Shown here: one piece after another, positions 22,700-34,599 of the stretch
How positions within the stretch are numbered: the stretch's first letter is position 1
Layout: every line of letters starts with the position of its first letter
Assembly: GCF_036320965.1 (NCBI RefSeq)
Contig: NC_092257.1
Coordinates: forward strand, 21,122,913-21,186,912
Direction: 5' to 3'
Source of the DNA: Panulirus ornatus
Taxonomy: Eukaryota > Arthropoda > Malacostraca > Decapoda > Palinuridae
DNA: 64,000 nucleotides
The notes under the pieces: model-generated
Database searches by the model: none
Told to the model about the DNA's origin: nothing
Seen by the model: the letters and a program-made list of their open reading frames with translations, nothing else
Translations under genes and position numbers: made by a program

Positions 22700-24835
22700 G
22701 AGCGGTGAGTGTAAGTGAGCTTGGGAAGGAGACTTGTGTGAGGAGGTACGAGGAGAGACTGAGTGCAGAATGGAAAAAGGTGAGAGAAAAGGACGTAAGG
22801 GGAGTGGGGGAGGAATGGGATGTATTTAGGGAAGCAGTGATGGTTTGCACAAAAGATGCTTGTGGCATGAGAAGCGTGGGAGGTGGGCAGATTAGAAAGA
22901 GTAGTGAGTGGTGGGATGAGGAAGTAAGATTATTAGTGAAAGAGAAGAGAGAGGTATTTGGACGAGTTTTGCAGGGAAATAGTGCAAATGACTGGTAGAT
23001 GTATAAAAGAAAGAGGCAGGAGGTCAGGAGAAAGTTGCAAGAGGTGAAAAAGAGGGCAAATGAGAGCTGGGGTGAGAGAGTATTAAATTTCAGGGAGAAT
23101 AAAAAGATGTTTTGGAAGGAGGTAAATAAAGTGCGTAAGACAAGAGAACAAATGGGAACATTGGTGAAGGGGGCTAATGGGGAGGTACTATCAAATAGTG
23201 GTGATGTGAGAAGGAGATGGAGTGAGTATTTTGAAGGTTTGTTGAATGTGGTAGATGACAGAGTGTTTTGGTCAAGGTGGTGTGGGAAGTGAAAGAGTCA
23301 GCGACAATGGTTTGTTAAACAGAGAAGAGGTAGTGAAAGCTTTGCGGAAGATAAAAGCCGGCAAGGCGGCGGGTTTGGATGGTATTGCTGTGGAATTTAT
23401 TTAAAAAGGGTGTGAATGTGTTGTTGACTGGTTGATGAGGATATTCAATGTATGTAAGGCTCATGGTGAAGTGCCTGAGGATTGGCGGAATGCATGCATA
23501 GTGCCATGGTACAAAGGCAAAGGGGATGAAGGTGAGTGTTCAAATTACAGAGGCATAAGTTTGTTGAGTATTCCTGGGGAATCATATGGGAGGGTATTGA
23601 TTGAGAGAGTGAAGGCATGTACAGAGCATCAGATTGGGGAAGAGCAGTGTCGTTTCAGAAGTGGTAGAGGAAGTGATGATCAAGTGTTTACTTTGAAGAA
23701 TGTATGTGAGAAATACTTAGAAAAGCAAATGGATTTTTATGTAGCATTTATGGATCTGGAGAAGGCATATGATAGAGTTGATAGAGATGCTCTGTAGAAG
23801 GTATTAAGAGTATATGGTGTGGGAAGCAAGTTGTTAGAAGCAGTGAAAAGTTTTTATCGAGGATGTAAGGCATGTGTACGAGTAGGAAGAGAGGAAAGTA
23901 ATTGGTTCCCAGTGAATGTCGGTTTGCGGCAGGCGTGCGTGATGTCTCCATGGTTTTTTTTTAATTTGTTTATGGATGGGGTTGTTAGGGATGTGAATGC
24001 ACGAATTTCGGAGAGAGGGGCAAGTATGCAGTCTGTTGTGGATGAGAGGGCTTGGGAAGCGAGTCAGTTGTTGTTCGCTGATGATACAGCGCTGGTGGCT
24101 GATTCGGGTGAGAAACTGCAGAATCTGGTGAATGAGTTTGGTAAAGTGTGTGAAAGAAGAAAGCTGATAATGAATGTGAATAAGAGCAAGGTTATTAGGT
24201 ACAGTAGGGTTGAGGGTCAAGTCAATTGAGAGGTAAGTCTGAATGGATAAAAACTGGAGGAAGTAAAGTGTTTTAGATATCTGGGAGTGGATTTGGCAGC
24301 GGATGGAACCATGGAAGCGGAGGTAATTCACAGGGTGGGGGAGAGGGCCAAGGTTCTGGGAGCGTTGAAGAATGTGTGGAAGGCGAGAACATTGCCTTAG
24401 AAAGCAAAAATGGGTATGTTTGAAGGAATAGTGGATCCAACAATGTTATATGGTTGCGAGGCGTGGGCTATGGATAGGGTTTTGCGGAGGAGGGTGGATG
24501 TGTTGGAAATGAGATGTTTGAGGACAATATGTCGTGTGAGGTGGTTTGATCGAGTAAGTAATGTAAGGGTAAGAGAGATGTGTGGTAATAAAAAAGTGTG
24601 GTTGAGAGAGCAAAAGAGGGTGTATTGAAATGGTTTGGTCACATGGAGAGAATGAGTGAGGAAAGATTGACAAATAGGATATATGTGTCAGAGGTGAACG
24701 AGGAGAGGTGGGAGACCAAATTGGAGGTGAAAGAATGGAGTGAAAAATATTTTTAGCAATCGCGGCCCCGAACATGCAGGAGGGTGAAAGGCGAGGAAGG
24801 AATAGAGTAAATTGGAACGATGTGGTATACCGGGG
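22700..24835 (+). pseudogene. LINE copy B reverse transcriptase remnant
   Basis: Collinear with the copy A linker and RT but broken by many stops and frameshifts: TAG near 22996, a frameshift near 23270-23290, TAA near 23401, TAG near 23794, TGA near 24227 and others. RT blocks remain: YRGISLLS near 23545, FMDLEKAYDRV near 23743, MSPW near 23941 followed by a T-run that shifts the LFDLF region, and FADDTALVADS near 24075. GCEAWAMDR and GHMERMSEERL follow. It is clearly dead and older than copy A. Confidence 0.85.
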
Positions 24836-25237
24836 TCTGATGCGCCTTTCAATGGATTGAACCAGGGAATGTGAAGCGTCTGGGCTAGACCATGGAAAGT
24901 TGTGTGGGGCCTGGATGTGGAAAGAGAGCTGTGGTTTCGGTGCATTATTACATGACAGCTAGAGACTGAGTGTGAACGAATGGGGCCTTTGTTGTCTTTT
25001 CCTAGCGCTACCTCGTGTGTGTGCGGGGGGGAGGGGGTTGTCATTTCATGTGTGACGGGGTGGCGATGGGAATGAATAAGGGCAGCAAGTATGAAGTATG
25101 TACATGTGTATATATGTATAAGTCTGTGTATGTATATATAGGTATACGTTGAGATGTATAGGTATGTATCCTTTCGTCTGTTTCCTTGCGCTCCTTCGTT
25201 GACGCGGGAGACAGCGACAAAGTATAATGAATGAATA

Positions 25238-25238
<1 letters not shown>

Positions 25239-25299
<61 letters not shown>
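25239..25299. repeat. (AT)n microsatellite at the LINE copy B 3' end
   Basis: AT dinucleotides directly after the A-rich LINE tail. Confidence 0.97.
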
Positions 25300-25302
<3 letters not shown>

Positions 25303-25620
25303 ACTGGCCGCTGTCAAAATACATTCATACGTATGTTGATGAGTGGAATACACTATACTGTATCCAAGTACTGATGAGTGGGCTACAACATACTGTATCC
25401 GGGTATTGACGAGTGGAATACAATATACTGTGTCCGTGTATTCATGAGTGGGATACACCATACTGTATCCCGGTATTTGACGATACAACATACTGTATCC
25501 CAGTATTGCCACTGGGACTCATACACCAACACACTATATCCCACTACTGACACTAGGGGACCTCCAACAATATCCTGTATCCCGGCGGTGGCGTTTGGGA
25601 CACATCATCACGTACCCAGC
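25300..25620. repeat. Degenerate ~35-60-bp repeat (ACTGTATCC..TATTGAC)
   Basis: Phrases such as GAGTGGAATACAATATACTG and TACTGTATCCCGGTATT recur from 25340 to 25600 with substantial divergence. Similar chromatin-neutral phrases (GTATCCCAC) occur in the 27-bp array at 26.7 kb. Confidence 0.7.
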
Positions 25621-25968
25621 GAAGATGTCGGAGGTCCCAGCACCCTAATTTGCATACGAAAATAAAGCGGGAAGGACACACCAGACAGACACACTGTGCA
25701 AATTGAATCTATTAAGAACGCGAAGTGCTATTGATAATACAGAAGTAGTAGATACAGCGCCAATAGAAAGATCACATCCTCTCCGCCACCCACCGGGGAG
25801 GAGAGGGGAGAGAGAGAGAGGGGGAGCTGGGATGTTTAAGCTATTGCCTTTGCAAACCTTGTGGGGGAAAAAAGGCTTCTTCAAGAACTTTACGAAAAAG
25901 GAATTTAAGAGTAGATTATCTTTTCGTTTTTTTTTTTTTCTTCTTCTTCTCTTTCCCTCCCTTCCCCC
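25621..25968. other. Unique spacer
   Basis: Mixed sequence ending in a T-run and CTT triplets near 25927-25950. No gene was recognised. Confidence 0.35.
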
Positions 25969-26352
25969 GGGTCAACCACCACCACACCACCATCACTATC
26001 ACCATCACCACAACCACACCACCACCACATCACCATCACAGCTATACCACACCACCACACCACACCACCATCACTACCACCATCACTATCACCATCACCA
26101 CACCACCACACCACCACACCACCATCACAGCTATACCACATCACCACACCACACCACCATCACAGGTATACCACACCAACACACCACCACCACCACCACA
26201 CCACACCACCACCACACCACCATCACAGCTATACCACACCACACCACCACCACAGCTATACCACACCACCACACCATCACACCACCACCACACCACACCA
26301 CACCACCACACCATCACACCACCACCACACCACCACCACACCTATACCACAA
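25969..26352. repeat. (CCA)/(CAT) trinucleotide-rich block
   Basis: ACCACC, CACCAT and ACAGCTATACCACA words repeat without a fixed period. The frames encode His/Thr- or Trp/Gly/Val-rich low complexity only. Confidence 0.93.
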
Positions 26353-26689
26353 TACTCGTGTTACACCCTCCCTCAAACAGCCTGCTCCACCAACCACCTG
26401 CCAAGTATGGTCGAGCTGTGAGGGGAGGAGAGAGGGGAAGGTTGGGGGGTGTAGAGGAGAACAGCCCAGCTCCCCTCCTCCTTGTGTTAAGCGCGGAGGA
26501 AGAGAACTGTTCTTGAAGAACAACGGCCCAGGTGTGCCACTGCTCCTGTAGAAGGCGACCGTTACAGTGTCACTACAGCAATACAACAGCAGCTGTATCG
26601 GGGTATTCTGGCGTTCTACTCGCTCGAATACAATAACTTCTGTTGTATCCAAGCAACATACAACACGTACACTCTCCAGGTCACATACA
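26353..26689. other. Unique spacer
   Basis: No recognised repeat or coding signature. Confidence 0.35.
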
Positions 26690-26945
26690 CCTACAATCTC
26701 TCGCCCACGTATCCCACCTACAATATCTTGTCCCCGTATCCCACCTTCAATCCCCTGTCCCCGTATCCCACCTACAATCTCCTGCCCACGTATCCCACCT
26801 ACAATCTCTTGTCCCCTTATCCCACCTACAATCTCTTGCCCACGTATCCCACCTACAATCTCCTGCCCACGTATCCCACCTACAATCTCTTGTCCCCTTA
26901 TCCCACCTACAATCTCCTGCCCACGTATCCCACCTACAACTTCCC
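26690..26945. repeat. 27-bp minisatellite, ~9 copies
   Basis: Units of ACGTATCCCACCTACAATCT with CTTGCCC, CTGCCC or TTGTCCC variants. The period of nine codons keeps all forward frames open and starts the 942-codon artefactual frame at 26728. Confidence 0.96.
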
Positions 26946-27025
26946 GTCTGCTCGCCGTTTATGCAATCACATGACTGGAGGGAGGGAGGGAGGGAGGGAG
27001 GATAGAGTGCTCGACCTGTCGATAC

Positions 27026-27030
<5 letters not shown>

Positions 27031-27121
<91 letters not shown>
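27031..27121. repeat. (GA)n microsatellite
   Basis: About 90 bp of pure GA flanked by GGGA repeats on both sides (26978-27000 and 27151-27170). Confidence 0.97.
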
Positions 27122-27124
<3 letters not shown>

Positions 27125-27506
27125 TAAGAGGAGGAGGGAAACAAGATGGAAGGGAGGGAGGGAGGGAGGGCAGTGGGAGACAGGTCGGCCCTGGCCTGAC
27201 CCTCACACATGAACCCCTCCCTCACCCTCACCCTTCCTCTCCCACAGGAAATAAAAAAAATGGGAAAGAAATGGTAATTTTGACGCTGTTCTTCCCCCTC
27301 CTCCTTCCCCCCACGCGCCTACTGACCCAGACCCAGACTCAAGCCCACCTTACCCAGATCCAGATTGGTGCGCTCCCTTCCCTTTCCCCAGTGGTTCATG
27401 GCCCTCGCCCCTGTGGCCAAGGTGCTCCCCCCCCCCCCCCCGCCCCACCACGAACCCACCCAAGCCTGCTTACCCCCAACCGCTGCTCACTCCGTCGTTC
27501 CCCTGC
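27122..27506. other. Unique spacer
   Basis: C-rich sequence with a poly-C run near 27427-27442. No gene was recognised. Confidence 0.35.
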
Positions 27507-28368
27507 TGTCTGGGGCGCATGTGTCCTGTCTGGGGTGCATGTGTCCCCTCCTGCTGCTGTCTGGGGTGCATGTGTCCTGTCTGGGGTGCATGTGTCCCCT
27601 CCTGCTGCTGTCTGGGGTGCATGTGTCCCCTCCTGCTGCTGTCTGGGGCGCATGTGTCCCCTCCTGCTGCTGTCTGGGGTGCATGTGTCCTGTCTGGGGT
27701 GCATGTGTCCCCACCTGCTGCTGTCTGGGGTGCATGTGTCCCCTCCTGCTGCTGTCTGGGGTGCATGTGTCCTGTCTGGGGTGCATGTGTCCCCTCCTGC
27801 TGCTGTCTGGGGTGCATGTGTCCCCTCCTGCTGCTGTCTGGGGCGCATGTGTCCCCTCCTGCTGCTGGTCTGGGGTGCAGGTGTCCTGTCTGGGGTGCAG
27901 TCCCCTCACTGCTGCTGTCTGGGGTGCATGTGTCCCCTCCTGCTGCTGTCTGGGGTGCATGTGTCCTGTCTGGGGGTGCATGTGTCCCCCCTGCTGCTGT
28001 CCGGGGTCGCATGTGTCCCCTCCTGCTGCTGTCTGGGGTGCATGTGTCCCCGTCCTGCTGCTTGTCTGGGGTGCATGTGTCCCCTCCTGCTGCTGCTCTG
28101 GGGTGCATGTGTCCCCTCCTGCTGCTGTCTGGGGTGCATGTGTCCCCTGCTGCTGCTGTCTGGGGTGCATGTGTCCCCTCCTGCTGCTGTCTGGGGTGCA
28201 TGTGTCCTGTCTGGGGTGCATGTGTCCCCTCCTGCTGCTGTCTGGGGTGCATGTGTCCCCTCCTGCTGCTGTCTGGGGTGCATGTGTCCCCTCCTGCTGC
28301 TGTCTGGGGCGCATGTGTCCCCTCCTGCTGCTGTCTGGGGTGCATGTGTCTCCTCCTGCTGCTGTCAG
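27507..28368. repeat. 31-bp minisatellite with interspersed ~20-bp short units
   Basis: Full units contain GGGGTGCATGTGTCCCCTCC and TGCTGCTGT; short units lack the TCCTGCTGC part. Short and long units alternate in a repeating pattern at the left end (27507-27800). It passes without a gap into the next array, whose unit is recognisably related. Confidence 0.96.
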
Positions 28369-29408
28369 GGAGCAGCATTGTACCCCCTCCTCATGCTGTT
28401 AGGGGAGCAGCATTGTACCCCCTCCTCCTACTGTCAGGGGAGCAGCATTGTACCCCTCCTCCTACCATCAGGGGAGCAGCATTGTACCCCCTCCTCCTAC
28501 TGTCAGGGGAGCAGCATTGTACCCCCTCCTCATGCTGTCAGGGGAGCAGCATTGTACCTCCTCCTCATGCTCTCAGGGGAGCAGCATTGTACCCCCTCCT
28601 CATGCTGTCAGGGGAGCAGCATTGTACCCCGTCCTCCTCCTGCTGTCAGGGGAGCAGCATTGTACCCCTCCTCCTACTGTCAGGGGAGCAGCATTGTACC
28701 CCTCCTCCTACTGTCAGGGGAGCAGCATTGTACCCCCTCCTCATGCTGTCAGGGGAGCAGCATTGTACCTCCTCCTCATGCTGTCAGGGGAGCAGCATTG
28801 TACCCCGTCCTCCTACTGTCAGGGGAGCAGCATTGTACCTCCTCCTCATGCTGTCAGGGGAGCAGCATTGTACCCCGTCCTCCTACTGTCAGGGGAGCAG
28901 CATTGTACCCCGTCCTCCTACTGTCAGGGGAGCAGCATTGTACCCCTCCTCCTACTGTCAGGGGAGCAGCATTGTACCCCCTCCTCCTACTGTCAGGGGA
29001 GCAGCATTGTACCTCCTCCTCATGCTGTCAGGGGAGCAGCATTGTACCCCGTCCTCCTACTGTCAGGGGAGCAGCATTGTACCTCCTCCTCCTACTGTCA
29101 GGGGAGCAGCATTGTACCCCGTCCTCCTACTGTCAGGGGAGCAGCATTGTACCTCCTCCTACTGTCAGGGGAGCAGCATTGTACCCCCTCCTCCTACTGT
29201 CAGGGGAGCAGCATTGTACCTCCTCCTCATGCTGTCAGGGGAGCAGCATTGTACCCCGTCCTCCTACTGTCAGGGGAGCAGCATTGTACCTCCTCCTCAT
29301 GCTGTCAGGGGAGCAGCATTGTACCTCCTCCTCATGCTGTCAGGGGAGCAGCATTGTACCTCCTCCTCATGCTGTCAGGGGAGCAGCATTGTACCCCGTC
29401 CTCCTCAT
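28369..29408. repeat. ~35-bp minisatellite, ~30 copies
   Basis: Units contain CAGGGGAGCAGCATTGTACC followed by CCTCCTCCTACTGT or CTCCTCATGCTGT. Copies of 33-35 bp shift the frame from unit to unit. The Cys/Val-rich and SGEQHCTP-type peptides of the long frames come solely from this array and its neighbour. Confidence 0.96.
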
Positions 29409-29754
29409 GCCGTTACCGATGCTGCTCTTACTGTTCGAGCCGATACACCTGCCCACAACTCCGTTTATTTTTCCTTTTTGTGCGTGGCAAGTGTCCTTGC
29501 TGCTGCTGCTGCTTGCTGCTGCATGTGGGCCTCAAGGCTGTAACATAAAACATTAATATCTCAAGCACGAGTGTGGGCGTGTGTGTACACAAGGTACACA
29601 CGCCTTATGTACACACGTCCACAAGTATGTGCGTATTGCGTGTCTCGGGTGTGTGCGCACGATCTTACGGAGTGGGTATGACTATAGCTTATTATGTTCC
29701 CAAGAGGTGAGTGCGTACACGAGTGTGTACCTAAGTGCGTGTATACATACACCA

Positions 29755-29756
<2 letters not shown>
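29409..29756. other. Spacer with loose GTACACACG-type words
   Basis: GT/AC-rich degenerate sequence around 29575-29640 and 29705-29755. No gene was seen. Confidence 0.4.
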
Positions 29757-29803
<47 letters not shown>

Positions 29804-29820
29804 ACGGGTGTATGCGTGCC

Positions 29821-29874
<54 letters not shown>
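29757..29874. repeat. (AC)n and (GT)n in inverted arrangement
   Basis: AC dinucleotides (29757-29801) and GT dinucleotides (29824-29874) face each other across ~22 bp, giving a potential long hairpin. Confidence 0.93.
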
Positions 29875-29875
<1 letters not shown>

Positions 29876-30087
29876 TAACGTAATGGGTGAACCAATACTG
29901 AGGCGTATGGGAGGTGTACGTATGCATGTATGCATACGGGGTGTACAAGAGAATGGGTAAGAGTTATGTATTAAGCATACATGAGATGTACGCACACATG
30001 TATGAATAATCATACGTGGAGGGGGTGTGTGTATGTGTATTTAACAGCATGGAGGCAAAAGGGGATGACGGTGTTTGCCTAATGTAA

Positions 30088-30089
<2 letters not shown>

Positions 30090-30183
<94 letters not shown>

Positions 30184-30201
30184 TGTGTGTGTGTGTGAGT
30201 G
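30090..30201. repeat. (GT)n microsatellite
   Basis: About 110 bp of GT with one GGTG interruption near 30175. Confidence 0.97.
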
Positions 30202-30375
30202 TGGATATCATAATGCCGGCAGGAGTTCAGTATAGTGGGTATACGTATACATATAGAAACTACGGATATACGTATATGGAAAGCATGAACGTATCAACCC
30301 AGTGTATATGTATATACCTGTTCGCGGACATACACGTGGCGCGTGGTATGAACGTGTTATGTAAGGGAGAGCGAA

Positions 30376-30408
30376 ACACGACACATATGGGTCGCATATG
30401 TGTCGTGT
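30376..30408. other. Perfect 14-bp inverted repeat with 5-nt spacer
   Basis: ACACGACACATATG (30376-30389) and CATATGTGTCGTGT (30395-30408) flank GGTCG. The arms are exact complements. The flanks contain further TATACGTATA-like words at 30240-30290. Confidence 0.75.
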
Positions 30409-32029
30409 GGACGGTCACACATATCAGCGTGACTGGCGACCTTTCCACTCACACTCAATTCTCCATCACGCTCAACCATGGCTAAGAGAGCCACCACGGT
30501 GCCAATCCGTCTTCATCTGGTGGTGCACGATAGGGTTTCCCCAAAGCACAGGCAGCAGGGTGACGTGCCGCCTGACGCCCTTCACAAGCGCTGCCAGCCG
30601 TATGGCAAATACGTTTCCTTTTTTCCCCAACAGAAACTTGAATGATACTTTACTAACGATGGAAGCCATATAACAAAAGCCTCACAGTCAGGTTTGTAAT
30701 ATTCTCAAGATCAGTAATCATAGACACAAACCATCTTGTCCCACAGCTTAAAAAAATAATCACTTCGAAGCCTTGTTTACCGATGTCAAAGACACACACA
30801 TACATCACCAATACTTTAAACTCTCATTCCATTCTAAGGGATACGAGGTGGCTTTCCAAATCTGGATCACAATTCCCTCAGCGAACCCTATCTCCCACGA
30901 CCATTCCATGGCCCCCTTTCCTCCCCTACCTACACAGCCAACGCTGAGGAGTGGCCAAGCGTTTTTATGTAACCGTTTTACACGTAAGTTAAACGCAACA
31001 CTCTGTCGTGGGAAACACTAGAATTGCCCCGTTCAACGTGTTCCTTGTGCAAGCCAGGTGGACGTTCAGTGTTGCAATGGGGTAATGCGTGTCCAGCGCT
31101 GGACTCCGACAATCCAGACCCTGGATTATATGACACACTGGACCCAGGGGGGAGCAACAGGATGGCTCCAGTGAACCTCCACGTCTTCGGAGGTTACAGG
31201 ACTACCAGGATCCATCCATGTACCACCCTCGCTAGCGACGGCGCACAGGACAGAGGCAGGCGTCAATCATGTAGCACCAAATGGCCAACTCCACATACAG
31301 TGTGGTTGGTTGGTTGGTCTCCGCCGCCCATCTTCACATCACAGACGCAACATGAGACTCCTTCACGCCCAAGGCGAGACTGCTTTACCGAAGACACTCG
31401 ACTCTCACGCCTCGACTGCCCCTGGACTCGCTCCACAAAGACGCGTATTGATCACCACACTTCCTGTTTCACACTGTGATCTCGCCCCAGTGGACGTGGC
31501 TGGCTTCCCTAGGCGCTGAGGAAGGGTAGCCTCGGGCAGGAAAGGTGAATCATACAAGGTAAGCGGGACATGTAGAGGAATCTGTGCGTTAAGGGTAACG
31601 TAAATGTATACAGGAAATACGAAGTGTCGCTCCATGAGACCAATAGTGTGTATATATAGCAACAATCTAGGTTACCAGTGGTATATGCACCAGAGGACCA
31701 CTGATATATGTACGTGGTAAACCGTATACGAAAATGAGTCACAAAAGAAATATATATCAAAAGATAATTTTCCAAAACGCGAAGATAAGAACCCACAACA
31801 GATTTCCACAAATACGTAAGAAACACACAAAAAAAACAAAAACACATCAAACAGATGCCACACGCCTCATTTATCAGACTCAAAATGACACCACCTCAGA
31901 TAACGAACAATGATAAATGACTTCTTTACCAAACATTTACTTCGACTTGCTGATTACCATCCACAATATCCCAGCCATGCCCCATGCACGGTACGTACTT
32001 CTAATGCCAGAGAAGAATGTGGACACGCG
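30409..32029. other. Long repeat-poor unique region, no gene recognised
   Basis: The longest stretch without tandem repeats in this half of the window. Frames of up to 151 codons on both strands show no domain I can name and no clear splice-bounded exon. It could hold regulatory DNA or a decayed exon, but the sequence alone does not show it. Confidence 0.35.
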
Positions 32030-32530
32030 TAATGTTCAATGTCACAGAGTACTTAAGATATCAAAGTAAAGCCCTAATTGCTTAAGATGTCAAAGTAAAG
32101 CCCTAATTGCTTAAGATATCGAAGTAAAGCCCTAATTGCTTAAGATATCGAAGTAAAACTCTAATTGCTTAAGATACCAAAGTAAAGCCCTAATTAATGT
32201 TCAATGCCACAGAGTACTTAAGATATCAAAGTAAAGCCCTAATTGCTTAAGATATCAAAGTAAAGCCTTAATTGCTTCAGATATCAAAGTAAAGCCCTAA
32301 TTGCTTAAGATATCAAAGTAAAGCCCTAATTGCTTAAGATACCAAAGTAAAGCCCAAATTGCTTAAGATATCAAAGTAAAGCCCTAATTGCTTAAGACAT
32401 CGAAGTAAAGCCCTAATTGCTCAAGATATCAAAGTAAAGCCCTAATTGCTTAAGATATCAAAGTAAAGCCCTAATTGCTTAAGATATCGAAGTAAAGCCC
32501 TAATTGCTTAAGATATCAAAGTAAATCACG
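32030..32530. repeat. 29-bp minisatellite, ~17 copies
   Basis: The unit core is GCCCTAATTGCTTAAGATAT followed by CAAAGTAAA (or CGAAGTAAA). A longer word, AATGTTCAATGYCACAGAGTACTTAAG, occurs at 32031 and again near 32194, so there is a higher-order repeat of about 160 bp. The array is AT-rich, unlike most arrays here. Confidence 0.95.
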
Positions 32531-32889
32531 AATGATACACACGGGCCAGACGGTGTATCTGCGGGGAATAATGATAAAGATAAGCAGGCTCGTACATTTA
32601 CCGATAATGAAATTATCCCGTGAATTACGTCAAGAAAAGGGGAACGCAGAACATCTGGTAGTTACCGATGTGACACCAGATGACTTGAAAAAAAAAAAAG
32701 GAGATGCATAATGTAAGATACAGCACCATCCCCTCAGTCTCCGGCGTGTGTATAATATACATAACACTCGGAGATGATACAGTCACTTTCCTCAAAAATG
32801 ATATAAATCAATCAGTTATCTAAAACTGGGTTCTGTCGTCAAACACGTCAAACGAAATTGGTATAATTCTTGTCATACATTTATCTATC
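32531..32889. other. Unique AT-rich spacer
   Basis: No recognised feature apart from an A-run at 32688-32699. Confidence 0.35.
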
Positions 32890-33208
32890 TATTTATCACC
32901 CTTAATCATCGTCTCCCGCGTCAGCGAGGTAGCGCAAGGAAACAGACGAAGAATGGCCCAACCACCCACATACACATATATATATATATATACATAAACG
33001 CCCATACACGCACATATGCATACATATACATTTCAACGTATACATACATATACATACACAGACATATACATATATGCACATGCACATATTCATACTTGCT
33101 GCCTTTATCCATTCCCGTCGCTACCACGCCACACATGAAATAGCATTCCCCCCGCCTCCAGCGAGGTAGCGCCAGGAAAAGAGAACAACTGAGGCCCCAA
33201 AGTACACC
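32890..33208 (-). mobile_element. LINE 3'-UTR fragment, long-UTR type
   Basis: Reverse-complement similarity to the last ~250 bp of copy B: CGTCTCCCGCGTCAGCGAGG, AAGGAAACAGACGAAGAATG, then a TATA/CATA-rich segment, then CTTGCTGCCTTTATCCATTC and CAGCGAGGTAGCGCCAGG. No coding part remains. Confidence 0.75.
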
Positions 33209-33224
33209 CACATGTTTTATGCTC

Positions 33225-33716
33225 AGGATTGCAACGTAATATCAAAAAGATTATATATCATGTTATATGGAACTCGAACCTGCTCACAAGATAGAACACG
33301 TGTAACAACGAGACAGGAAAGCCCCAAATGGCTCAGTATGAAGAACGGGGTACCGCAAGGCTCAGTCCTTGAGCCCAATATGTACATGGGTGATCTGGAG
33401 ATATCGGTACACTTGAAAAAAAAAAATATGATACGAAAATGAGACCTCAGGCCAAGCACAGGAAGGATTGAAGGTGGATTCAACAAACTGTTACAGTGGT
33501 TAGGCACATGAGAAGTACAGTTAAATGTAGACGAATACAAAGTAATGCTTTTTGCAGTTAAAAAGATGTTAATGATGATAATAATGTGACCATCAAGCCA
33601 ATAGTTCAAAGTGCTTGGAGAAAAAAGATATTAGAATGATCATCAGATATAAATCAAGTTATGGAAGTAATACCTATTTGCGTATCACAAAGTAAACAGA
33701 ATAAAAGCATTCTCGG

Positions 33717-33770
<54 letters not shown>

Positions 33771-34050
33771 TAACTGCCAAACTAAAACAAGTCAATCGTT
33801 TAAGTCAAACTTTACTGCCATTACGCTGTTCAATAGTCACGTCCAAACTGGACCAATAGCGAGGCAAAAACAAGAGCGAATACAAAGAAGTGCAAAAAAA
33901 CTAATTCCGTCCCTCAGCATGGGAGACACTTTAGGGTCTGTAAACATCAGCTTCCTTAAGATGTTAATGGCTCTTCTGGTGAGATCTAAACGGAAGCCTT
34001 CGAAAAAATACGAACGAGATCTCGTCCACGTGACTGACAAATTTCCTTCG
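33225..34050 (+). pseudogene. Decayed CR1-like LINE reverse transcriptase fragment
   Basis: Near 33340-33370 it reads KNGVPQGSVLEP, the conserved block before the catalytic Asp pair. The region to ~33430 should carry the YADD box, but it is deleted into an A-run. Later blocks persist in changing frames: NKLLQWLG then LNVDEYKVMLF (about 33485-33552), KKDIRMIIRYKSS near 33625-33662, CVSQSKQNKSILG (about 33675-33715), and after an inserted AC tract LFNSHVQTG, QERIQRSAKKLIPSL (about 33868-33915). This order fits the C-terminal half of CR1-type RTs. Stops, frameshifts and the microsatellite make it dead. The clade call is from memory. Confidence 0.72.
33717..33769. repeat. (AC)n microsatellite inside the CR1-like fossil
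   Basis: AC dinucleotides sit between KQNKSILG and the next RT block, so they expanded or inserted after the element did. Confidence 0.95.
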
Positions 34051-34053
34051 CGT

Positions 34054-34054
<1 letters not shown>

Positions 34055-34146
<92 letters not shown>

Positions 34147-34165
34147 CAACGGGGGGGGGGGGGGG
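34055..34165. repeat. (GA)n microsatellite and G-run
   Basis: About 88 bp of GA, then a G-run at about 34151-34165. Confidence 0.97.
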
Positions 34166-34239
34166 AATAACTCCATGAAATTAAGGGAAGAGGATGTTAT
34201 AACACAAACTTGGCCAAAAGTTTTCCCGCCTGCTAGTGC

Positions 34240-34241
<2 letters not shown>

Positions 34242-34326
<85 letters not shown>
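34242..34326. repeat. (AC)n microsatellite
   Basis: About 85 bp of pure AC. Confidence 0.97.
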
Positions 34327-34329
<3 letters not shown>

Positions 34330-34599
34330 GCTCAAGAAGGGAGAATCATTTCAATACACAAAAATGAACTTCTTGAAGCAGTTGATGCCCACTCGTCTCC
34401 TCTTGAGTCTCCTCCCCTGGAGCATACCTCTGAGACGCCCTTCCAGTAGCAAGTGATGTTCATTCTCTTCTTTCATTCATACAATTCTTCAAGGTTTCCA
34501 TGTCAGTGTCTCGTCTCTGGACGACATATTGTTCCTTCCTGCCCGCTGATGTGCCTAAGGGAATGGTAGGGAGGGACTTGTCTTTGTTTTGATATCCTC
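34327..34599. other. Unique spacer
   Basis: No recognised feature. Confidence 0.3.

Larger units (their letters stand above)
21939..25238 (+). mobile_element. LINE copy B, degenerate relative of copy A with a longer 3' UTR
   Basis: Plus-strand copy collinear with copy A over the endonuclease and RT. It begins ~40 bp upstream of the position where copy A begins. Its 3' UTR after the coding end near 24835 is ~400 bp, about twice that of copies A and D, and contains an extra CTAGCGCTACCTCG segment near 25002-25015. It then ends in GCGGGAGACAGCGACAAAG and an A-rich tail before the next AT tract. Confidence 0.88.

Noticed and set aside
26728..29556. A 942-codon plus-strand open frame
   Set aside because: It spans three unrelated minisatellites and a GA tract. 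The peptide is a readout of repeat units, and other frames are equally open.
30472..31520. Possible host exons
   Set aside because: Frames of 60-150 codons exist on both strands in this unique stretch, but I recognise no domain and see no convincing splice pattern.
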